21,932 bases of DNA from assembly GCA_038527375.1 (NCBI GenBank), contig JBCBFU010000048.1, positions 1 through 21,932 of the forward strand, written 5' to 3'. The translations under genes and the position numbers were made by a program. The notes under the pieces are model-generated. The model was given only the letters and a program-made list of their open reading frames with translations. It made no database searches and was not told the DNA's origin. Below are positions 13,906 to 20,801 of this stretch, one piece after another; the stretch's first letter is position 1, and every line of letters begins with the position of its first letter. The stretch comes from Shimia_B sp038527375. Lineage in GTDB: Bacteria > Pseudomonadota > Alphaproteobacteria > Rhodobacterales > Rhodobacteraceae.

Positions 13906-14322
13906 TCAGAGTTTTGCGACCAGTCGCGCGAACTGCGTGCGTTCCTCGGCACTCAGCGGTGCCAGCACATCGTCCAGCGTCTCGCTCAACACGACCTCAA
14001 CCCGTTGCACGAAATCCCGCCCCTCAGGTGTCAGCGACAGGACACTGACCCGCCTGTCTGTGGGATCCGCGGCCCGCACGATCAGACCCTTGCCCTCCAG
14101 CATCTGAACCAACCGCGTCATCTGGGATTTGTCGCGCCCCATATCGGCCGTCAGGGCCGCAATGGACACCGACCCCTCGTCGGCCACGGCCATCAGCACC
14201 ATGCCTCCCAACGGTCCCACACCTTCGGCATCCATCGCCAGCGCACGCGGATGCAACCCCGCATGAATACGGCGCATCATGCGATCAAGGTGGCGCGCAA
14301 AGGGGCTGGCGGCGTCAGACAG
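13906..14322 (-). CDS. MarR-family transcriptional regulator, probable CTG start
   Basis: The winged-helix core reads GPLGGMVLMAVADEGSVSIAALTADMGRDKSQMTRLVQMLEGKGLI. The wing RAADPTDRRVSVLSLTPEG is diagnostic for MarR. No ATG gives a full-length protein: the in-frame ATG at 14280 would remove the first dimerisation helix, and the open frame reaches a TTG at 14352. On the reverse strand GGAG lies eight bases before a CTG at 14322, giving a 138-residue protein beginning (M)SDAASPFARHLDRMMRRIHA, which is a normal MarR length. I therefore prefer CTG; TTG at 14352 (148 residues) is the alternative. It probably represses its own promoter and the divergent gene at 14415, and possibly the downstream betC. 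Confidence 0.85.
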   Translation of the reverse strand: MSDAASPFARHLDRMMRRIHAGLHPRALAMDAEGVGPLGGMVLMAVADEGSVSIAALTADMGRDKSQMTRLVQMLEGKGLIVRAADPTDRRVSVLSLTPEGRDFVQRVEVVLSETLDDVLAPLSAEERTQFARLVAKL

Positions 14323-14338
14323 CGGTGATCTCCATTTA

Positions 14339-14353
14339 GTTGATATTAGCAAC
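14339..14353. promoter_or_regulatory. Candidate MarR operator
   Basis: GTTG-ATATTAG-CAAC is a short dyad inside an AT-rich stretch between the divergent marR and 14415 genes. TAGTTG...CAAC resembles the TAGTTG/CAACTA half-sites reported for several MarR proteins. It sits just upstream of the preferred CTG start on the minus strand, and would cover the TTG alternative. No clear -35/-10 pair could be settled for either direction. Confidence 0.4.
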
Positions 14354-14414
14354 CATCTCGGATAAGTGGATATTGTCTACCAATTCCCACCTCTTAGCCA
14401 AACGGAGTTATCCC

Positions 14415-14855
14415 ATGTCGTCCGCGCAATCCACCGCCCTCAAGGCCGCTGCGATCCTCTGGGTCATCTGGGGCCTCGTGCACCTTCTCGCCGGGGTCAT
14501 CATCTTGTCCTCGGATGCCAGCGGCGGTTTCGCCGCCATCGCCGATGCCATCGACAGCACGACACTCGTCCATGATTACGAACCCGCGGTGGGCGGCATC
14601 CTGAACCAGCACGGCTGGAACCTCGGCTGGGTTGGCGTCGCGACCGTGATCGGGGCGGTCTTCATCTGGAAACAGAACATGACCGCGATCTGGGTCACAG
14701 CCATGCTGGGCGGCATGTTCGACCTCGGCTACCTGTTCTTCGTCGACCTGCCGGGCTACGTGAACTTTTTCCCCGGCACCGTGATGACCTTTGTGTCCGC
14801 CTCTGCCGTCATCCTGTCCTTCTGGGTTTGGTGGCCTGCCCGAAAACAGGCCTGA
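14415..14855 (+). CDS. Four-helix membrane protein, unknown function
   Basis: The 146-residue protein has four hydrophobic segments at about residues 9-30 (AAAILWVIWGLVHLLAGVII), 70-90, 95-112 and 119-140. It has a short extracytoplasmic loop rich in acidic residues (SDASGGFAAIADAID) and a basic end (WWPARKQA). The ATG at 14415 is eight bases after ACGGAG, and the upstream extension to 14340 lies in the operator region. The gene is divergent from a MarR-family regulator and shares its operator region, so it is probably the regulator's direct target. I do not recognise the family; it resembles small integral proteins found next to MarR genes. Confidence 0.78.
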   Translation: MSSAQSTALKAAAILWVIWGLVHLLAGVIILSSDASGGFAAIADAIDSTTLVHDYEPAVGGILNQHGWNLGWVGVATVIGAVFIWKQNMTAIWVTAMLGGMFDLGYLFFVDLPGYVNFFPGTVMTFVSASAVILSFWVWWPARKQA

Positions 14856-14894
14856 CCCCTTCCCAAACAGGCGCGGCGCTGTAAGTGTCGCGCC

Positions 14895-15824
14895 ATGACC
14901 CTGACCTCCCTCAATGGCACCCCCGCCTCCGCCCTGACCTTCGGCACCATGCAGTTCGGCGGCAATGCCGACGAGGGCGCCAGCCGCGCCATGTGGGAGG
15001 CTTGCCGCACCGCCGGGATCACCCATTTCGACACCGCTTGGGTCTATACCGGCGGCGCGTCCGAAACGATTACGGGAAAACTTGCTGGAGGCGACCGCGA
15101 CAGCCTGATCATCGCGACCAAGGCCGCCTACACGGGCGGCGCAGGCGGGGCCAACATCCGCGCGCAGTTTGATGAAAGCCGCCGGCGGCTCGCCATGGAT
15201 ATGGTCGATATCCTCTACATGCACCGCTTCGACGACGACACGCCGCTGGAAGACACGTTCGAGGCCCTCGCAGCCCTCCAACAGGCGGGCCAGATCCGAT
15301 ACATCGGCGTGTCGAACTACGCCGCATGGCAGGTGATGAAAGCCCAAAGCGTGGCCCAAAGCCTCGGCACCCGCATCGACATCCTCCAACCGATGTATTC
15401 CCTCGTCAAACGCCAGGCCGAGGTCGAACTGCTGCCCATGGCCGCCGACCAAGGCATCACCGTCGCCCCCTATTCGCCCCTCGGCGGCGGGCTGTTGTCC
15501 GGCAAATACGCGAATGGCGGCACGGGCCGCCTGACCGAGGACAAACGCTACGCCGCCCGCTACGCGCCCGACTTCATGGCCCACGCCGCGCAGGGCCTCT
15601 CAGACATCGCCGCGCGCGAGGGCTGCCACCCCGCGACGCTCGCCGTGGCCTGGGCCGCGGCCCACCCAACCGCGCCACACCCCATCATTTCAGCGCGCAA
15701 CGCGGACCAACTCGCCCCATCCCTTGCAGCCAACAGCTATGACATGGCCCCCGACCTCTACGCCGAGATCGCGTCCCTCGCCCCCACACCACCCCCCGCC
15801 ACCGACAGGATCGAAGAGGCATGA
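14895..15824 (+). CDS. Aldo/keto reductase
   Basis: This 309-residue NAD(P)H-dependent oxidoreductase of the AKR superfamily has a TIM-barrel fold. The catalytic tetrad is complete: Asp46 and Tyr51 (FDTAWVY), Lys76 (ATKAAY) and His110 (YMHRFDDD). QIRYIGVSNY, ILQPMYSLVKRQAE and APYSPLGGGLLSGKY are further family signatures, typical of the YajO/Tas-like general branch. The native substrate cannot be read from sequence. It begins 39 bases after the preceding membrane-protein gene and ends in an ATGA overlap with a flavoenzyme gene, so the two enzymes are likely co-produced and may act on successive steps. Confidence 0.92.
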   Translation: MTLTSLNGTPASALTFGTMQFGGNADEGASRAMWEACRTAGITHFDTAWVYTGGASETITGKLAGGDRDSLIIATKAAYTGGAGGANIRAQFDESRRRLAMDMVDILYMHRFDDDTPLEDTFEALAALQQAGQIRYIGVSNYAAWQVMKAQSVAQSLGTRIDILQPMYSLVKRQAEVELLPMAADQGITVAPYSPLGGGLLSGKYANGGTGRLTEDKRYAARYAPDFMAHAAQGLSDIAAREGCHPATLAVAWAAAHPTAPHPIISARNADQLAPSLAANSYDMAPDLYAEIASLAPTPPPATDRIEEA

Positions 15825-16900
15825 CAGATTTCCTCATCATCGGCGGCGGCATCGCGGGCACCTCGCTCGGCGCGCGCCTAGCGCCCCACGGTCACGTGAC
15901 ACTGATCGAGGCCGAGGACGCGCTGGCCTATCACGCCTCGGGCCGCTCGGCGGCGCTTTATGAACAGACCTACGGCCTGCCCTCGACCATCGCGCTCAAC
16001 ATTGCATCGCGCGAGGATCACTTCACGCTGGACGGCGGCGTGCTCAGCCCCCGGGGCCTCATGCTGATCGAGCTGGACGACCCGGGCGCCTTCGACCGCG
16101 ACATGGAGATCATGCAGATGCATGAGATGCCGCGCGACGACGCCCACGCTCTCGTTCCGATCCTGAACTCTGAGACGACAGGCCGGATCGGGTTCCACGC
16201 CGAAAGCTGGGACATCGACACCGACCGCCTCGTCCAACACTTCGCCCGCACCATCCGCGACCACGGTGGAGAGGTCATCACCGGCGCCCCCGTCACCGCC
16301 ATCCGCAAGGACCCCGCAAAAGGCTGGGAGGTCGACACGAACCAAGGCACCCATGCAGGCCGCCTCCTATGCAACGCCGCAGGGGCTTGGGCCGATGAGC
16401 TGGCCGCAATGGCAGGCGTCCACGACTTGGGCCTCACGCCGCTCCGCCGCTCCATGGCGCGGCTCGCAGCACCGGGCGGCCACGACGTCTCGCGCTGGCC
16501 CATGATGTTCGGCCCCGGCGAAGACTGGTACGCGAAACCCGATGCGGGCGCGCTGATCGTCTCCCCCGCGGAGGAGGACCCGAGCGCCCCCATGGACGCC
16601 TGGGCCGATGACATGGTCCTGGCCGAGGGCCTCGCGCGCTATCAGGAGGCCGTCACCGAGCCGGTCACGAAGCCGCTCGCCACCTGGGCGGGCCTGCGCA
16701 CGTTCACGCCTGACCGCAACCTCGCCATCGGTTTTGCCGCCGACGATCCCACCTTTTTCTGGTGCGCCGGTCAGGGCGGCTACGGCTTCCAGACGTCGCC
16801 CGCCGCCAGCCAGTTCGGCGCCGATGTGATCTTGGGCCGCCCGAGTGTCTTGGACGCCGCCACGCGCGCGGCGCTCGACCCGGCGCGCTTTGCAGCCTAG
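15821..16900 (+). CDS. FAD-dependent D-amino acid dehydrogenase (D-arginine dehydrogenase-like)
   Basis: The 359-residue flavoprotein is of the DAO/GlpO class. The N-terminal dinucleotide fold (FLIIGGGIAGTSLGARL, with Glu30 ending the second strand) is followed by YHASGRSAALYEQTYG. Then come DIDTDRLVQHFART, NAAGAWADELAAMAGV and the closing GQGGYGFQTSPA loop near the isoalloxazine. These motifs recall Pseudomonas DauA, the broad-range D-arginine dehydrogenase. In DauA the loop contains GRSAAHY, with an active-site His; here the position is Leu (GRSAALY, residue 46), so substrate range may differ. Likely reaction: oxidative deamination of a D-amino acid to a 2-oxo acid, with electrons to a membrane acceptor. 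It overlaps the aldo/keto reductase gene. Confidence 0.87.
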   Translation: MTDFLIIGGGIAGTSLGARLAPHGHVTLIEAEDALAYHASGRSAALYEQTYGLPSTIALNIASREDHFTLDGGVLSPRGLMLIELDDPGAFDRDMEIMQMHEMPRDDAHALVPILNSETTGRIGFHAESWDIDTDRLVQHFARTIRDHGGEVITGAPVTAIRKDPAKGWEVDTNQGTHAGRLLCNAAGAWADELAAMAGVHDLGLTPLRRSMARLAAPGGHDVSRWPMMFGPGEDWYAKPDAGALIVSPAEEDPSAPMDAWADDMVLAEGLARYQEAVTEPVTKPLATWAGLRTFTPDRNLAIGFAADDPTFFWCAGQGGYGFQTSPAASQFGADVILGRPSVLDAATRAALDPARFAA

Positions 16901-16983
16901 CCGGGGTTGCGGCACCCGCGCGCGCCGCTACCTCTGACAAACGCGCAGCCCGCAATGGGAGGCGCAGAGATCACAGGGTGCCC

Positions 16984-18189
16984 ATGTCCGTTGGCGTTTT
17001 GCTCAAGACCCCGAATTTCCTCGGTCTGCTCACGGCCAACACGATCCTCGCGGCGGCCTTTCCGATCCAGCTGATCCTGGGCGGGCTGGTGGGGCTGATG
17101 CTGGCCCCCTCGCCGGGCCTGGCCACCCTGCCCGCTTCGGTCCAGACACTCGCGGCGCTTCTCGTGGCGGCCCCGGTCTCCCTCCTCATGGGACGCTTCG
17201 GACGCCGCATGGGCTTCGCCCTCGGGGGCGTTTTGACGACGCTCGGCGCGCTCGCCGCCACACAGGCCGTCTTTGCGCAGAGCTTTGCCCTCCTCTGCGC
17301 GGCCCATTTCCTCATGGGTGCAGGCTGGTCCGCCTTTCAATACTTCCGCTTCGCCGCGGGCGAGGTCGCGCCCCCGGGCTGGCGGCCCGTGGCGATCTCG
17401 TTGATGCTGACCTCCGGGCTTGTGGCCGCCATCGTGGGTCCGCAACTCTTTATCGCCACCAAGGACGCGCTCCTGCCGATCCCCTTTGCCGGCGCCTATC
17501 TCGTGATCGCGACCATCGGCCTTGTGGGTCTGGCACCGCTCGCCATCGTCCGGCTCACGCGCCCCGCCCCAGCGCAGCCCAGCGCCGCAACCCCGCCCAA
17601 GGGACGCTTGGCCGCCCTCTCTGCTCTGCGCCGCCGCCCCATCCGGCGCGCCATCGCCATCGCGGCTACGGCTCAAGGCATCATGGCCTTCCTCATGATC
17701 CCCACCCCCATCGCGATGATCGAATGCGGGTTCAACGACACAACAGCCAGCGACGTGATCCGCTGGCACATCGTGGCGATGTTCGCGCCCAGCTTTGTCA
17801 CCGGCTTCCTGATCAAACGTTTCGGGGTGGAACGCATCGCGACCATCGGCCTGCTCACCATCCTCGCGGCAGCAGGCAGCGCATCGCTCGGCATCACGGC
17901 GGCGCATTTCTACGGCGCGCTGATCGTGCTTGGCGTGGGCTGGAACTTCGCCTTCATCGGGGCCACGACCATGCTCGACGCGGCCGTGAGCGAGGACGAG
18001 AAATCGGCGATCCAAGGGCTCAACGACACCGTCATCGCCTTGGTCTCCACGATCTGCGCTTTTGCCGCAGGGGCCGTGGTCACGCTCCTAGGGTGGAGCG
18101 TGCTGACACTTGTCTCCGCAGGGGTGATCGTGGCGATCCTTGCATTCCTCATGCTGGACCGCCCTGCCTTGACCGGCTCCCGCGCCTAG
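16984..18189 (+). CDS. Major facilitator superfamily transporter
   Basis: The 401-residue polytopic protein has about twelve hydrophobic segments. A motif-A-like loop between helices 2 and 3 reads GRFGRRMGFALGG, a basic central loop lies around residues 190-225 (RLTRPAPAQ to ALRRRPIRRA), and a weaker second loop (IKRFGVERIATIG) sits in the C-terminal half. The substrate is not deducible. The ATG at 16984 is preceded by AGGGTG; the open frame upstream overlaps the flavoenzyme gene and is not hydrophobic. The 83-base gap from the flavoenzyme gene has no terminator, so it may belong to the same operon. Its stop shares a CTAG with the convergent gene. Confidence 0.85.
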   Translation: MSVGVLLKTPNFLGLLTANTILAAAFPIQLILGGLVGLMLAPSPGLATLPASVQTLAALLVAAPVSLLMGRFGRRMGFALGGVLTTLGALAATQAVFAQSFALLCAAHFLMGAGWSAFQYFRFAAGEVAPPGWRPVAISLMLTSGLVAAIVGPQLFIATKDALLPIPFAGAYLVIATIGLVGLAPLAIVRLTRPAPAQPSAATPPKGRLAALSALRRRPIRRAIAIAATAQGIMAFLMIPTPIAMIECGFNDTTASDVIRWHIVAMFAPSFVTGFLIKRFGVERIATIGLLTILAAAGSASLGITAAHFYGALIVLGVGWNFAFIGATTMLDAAVSEDEKSAIQGLNDTVIALVSTICAFAAGAVVTLLGWSVLTLVSAGVIVAILAFLMLDRPALTGSRA

Positions 18190-20681
18190 CCGTCGACGCG
18201 GATCACCGCATTGGTCGGATCATAGGGGCTGTCCTCGACGACCTCCGCATCCCACAGCTGATCAAACATCTTGACCTTCAGCTTGGTCCCCGGCGCGGCC
18301 AGATCAGGCCGCACATAGCCCATCCCGATGGAGCCCTGGAAATGCGGCGACCATCCGCCGGACGTCAGACGCCCTACGCGGTCGTCCCCGTAATAAAGGA
18401 CCTCGCGCCCCCACGGGTCCGCATCATCCGGCCCATCGACCTTCAGCGTCACGCACATGGACCGGATGCCCTTGGCTTCCATCGCGGCCTTGCCGTGGAA
18501 CTCCTTGGACAGGTCCACAAACCGATCCAAGCCCGCCTCCAACGGCGTCGCATCGCGACCCAGCTCCGTGCCGAACGCGCGATAGGACTTCTCCTGCCGC
18601 AGCCAGTTCTGCGCCCGCGCGCCCACGTTGACCATCCCGTGCTTGGCACCCGCCTCTTGCAGCAGGGTCCACAGGTAGCGGCTGAACTCGATGGGGAAGT
18701 GCAGCTCGTACCCCAGCTCACCGGTATAGGCGACACGGATCGCGCGCACCGGGCACATCCCCAATTCGATGTTGCGCATCGACAGCCACGGGAAGCGCTT
18801 GTTCGACAACACTGTGTCGGGATCGGCGTCCTTGATCACCTCGCGCAGCACATCGCGCGACTTCGGCCCCGCGATGGCAAAGACACCCCATTGCGTCGTG
18901 ACCTCTTCCTCGTTGATGCGGCCAAAGCGGTCCTCGTTCTCCATGATCGCCTTGTAGAGGTAATCCTGGTCATAGGCCGTCCACGCGCCCGCAGAGACGA
19001 GGTAGTAATCATCCTCGGCCACCCGCACGATGGTGTATTCCGTCCGCGTCGTGCCCGCCGCCGTCAGCGCATAGGTCAGGTTGATGCGCCCCACCTTGGG
19101 CAGCTTATTCGTCGTGAACCAGTCCAGAAACGCCGTCGCGCCTGGTCCGCTGATCCGGTGCTTAGTAAAGGCGCTCGCATCAATCAGGCCCACACCGCCC
19201 CGGATCGCTTCGGCCTCGGCCTTGGCATACTGCCACCAGCCGCCCCGGCGGAAGGATCGGCTGTCATGGTCAAAGCTCTCGGGCGCATCCACGGGTCCGT
19301 AATAATTGGGCCGCTCGAACCCGTTCACACAGCCAAACTGCGCGCCCAGCGCTTTCTGGGCGTCATAAACCGGCGTCGTGCGCAGGGGGCGGCACGCCTC
19401 CCGCTCCTCATCAGGATGGTGCAGGATATAAACGTGCTCGTAGCATTCCTCGTTCTTGCGCGCGGCATACTCGGTCGTCATCCACGGCCCGTACCGCTTG
19501 GGGTCGAGGCTCGCCATGTCGATCTCGGCCTCGCCCTCCACCATCATCTGCGCAAGGTAATGACCGGTGCCGCCCGCCGCCGTGATCCCGAAGGAGAAGC
19601 CTTCGGCCAGCCACATATTCCTCAAACCAGGTGCCGGCCCCACCAAGGGGTTTCCGTCCGGCGTATAACAAATCGGCCCGTTGTAATCGTCCTTCAGACC
19701 CACGGTCTCCGACGACGGAATGCGGTGGATCATCGACATGTACTCCTCCTCGATCCGCTCCAGATCGAGAGGATAGAGGTCCGCGCGGAAGCTCTCCGGC
19801 ACCCCGTATTCAAACCGCGCAGGCGCGCCGCGCTCATACGGGCCCAGGATCCAGCCGCCCCGCTCCTCGCGCACATACCACTTGGCATCCGCGTCGCGCA
19901 GAACCGGGTGCTGCGGGTTGTCCTTGCGCCATTCCACCAGCGCGGGATCAGGCTCGGTCACGATGTACTGGTGCTCCACCACGATCGCGGGCGTCTTGAT
20001 CCCAAGCAGGCGTGCCGTGCGCGGCGCGTGGTTGCCCGAGGCCGTCACCACATGCTCCGCCGTCACCACGACCTGCTCCTCGGACGGAACAAGGTTCCCA
20101 CCCTGCTCGACCATCTTGGTCAGCGTCACCTTCCACTCGGACCCCGTCCAGTCAAAGGCATCAGCCTGCCACCGCTGCTCGATCACGACCCCATGCTGGC
20201 GCGCCCCAGCGGCCATCGCATTCGTCACATCCGCCGGGTTAATGTATCCATCCGTCGGGTGGTAAATCGCCCCCTTCAAATCCTCGGTCCGCACCAGCGG
20301 ATACCGCTCCTTGATCTGCGCGGGGCTCAGCCACTCATAGGGCACCCCACAGGTCTCGGCTGTGGAGGCATAGAGCATGTACTCGTCCATCCGCGCATCT
20401 GTCTGGGCCATCCGCAAGTTGCCCACCACGTAGAACCCCGGATCCTGCCCCGTCTCCTCCTTCAGGGTCTTGTAGAACTTGATGGAGTAGTCGTGGATAT
20501 GCGTCGTCGCATAGCTCATGTTGAAGTAGGGCAAGAGCCCCGCCGCATGCCACGTGGACCCCGCCGTCAGCGCGTCGCGCTCGACCAGCATCGTGTCCCA
20601 CCCGGCCTTGCCCAGATGATACGCAATCGAGGTCCCGACAGCGCCCCCACCGATCACCAATGCCTTCACATGCGTCTTCAT
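18186..20681 (-). CDS. Dimethylglycine/sarcosine dehydrogenase-type FAD-GcvT protein
   Basis: This 831-residue two-part flavoenzyme has an N-terminal FAD-binding DAO domain (residues 1 to about 370) that opens VIGGGAVGTSIAYHL. It carries STWHAAGLLPYF with His45 at the position that binds FAD covalently in dimethylglycine and sarcosine dehydrogenases. A short linking domain follows, then a GcvT-like tetrahydrofolate-binding half (about 430-820: GGVGLIDASAFTKHRISGPG, YTGELGYELHFP, GWSPHFQGSIGMGYV). The reaction is oxidative N-demethylation, with transfer of the one-carbon unit to tetrahydrofolate. Dimethylglycine versus sarcosine cannot be separated by eye. AAGGAG lies upstream of the ATG at 20681. 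With betC in the same window it suggests catabolism of choline-derived osmolytes. Confidence 0.9.
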   Translation of the reverse strand: MKTHVKALVIGGGAVGTSIAYHLGKAGWDTMLVERDALTAGSTWHAAGLLPYFNMSYATTHIHDYSIKFYKTLKEETGQDPGFYVVGNLRMAQTDARMDEYMLYASTAETCGVPYEWLSPAQIKERYPLVRTEDLKGAIYHPTDGYINPADVTNAMAAGARQHGVVIEQRWQADAFDWTGSEWKVTLTKMVEQGGNLVPSEEQVVVTAEHVVTASGNHAPRTARLLGIKTPAIVVEHQYIVTEPDPALVEWRKDNPQHPVLRDADAKWYVREERGGWILGPYERGAPARFEYGVPESFRADLYPLDLERIEEEYMSMIHRIPSSETVGLKDDYNGPICYTPDGNPLVGPAPGLRNMWLAEGFSFGITAAGGTGHYLAQMMVEGEAEIDMASLDPKRYGPWMTTEYAARKNEECYEHVYILHHPDEEREACRPLRTTPVYDAQKALGAQFGCVNGFERPNYYGPVDAPESFDHDSRSFRRGGWWQYAKAEAEAIRGGVGLIDASAFTKHRISGPGATAFLDWFTTNKLPKVGRINLTYALTAAGTTRTEYTIVRVAEDDYYLVSAGAWTAYDQDYLYKAIMENEDRFGRINEEEVTTQWGVFAIAGPKSRDVLREVIKDADPDTVLSNKRFPWLSMRNIELGMCPVRAIRVAYTGELGYELHFPIEFSRYLWTLLQEAGAKHGMVNVGARAQNWLRQEKSYRAFGTELGRDATPLEAGLDRFVDLSKEFHGKAAMEAKGIRSMCVTLKVDGPDDADPWGREVLYYGDDRVGRLTSGGWSPHFQGSIGMGYVRPDLAAPGTKLKVKMFDQLWDAEVVEDSPYDPTNAVIRVDG

Positions 20682-20801
20682 CGCCCGACTCCTTCAGGGG
20701 TATTGCGCCAGAGACTGCACCGGGGGGAGACAGACGGCCAGAGACCAGCCGACCAGATGGGGGGCGTTTGCGACGCCGCAGTGTCGCGCGCGCCGCCCCG
20801 C

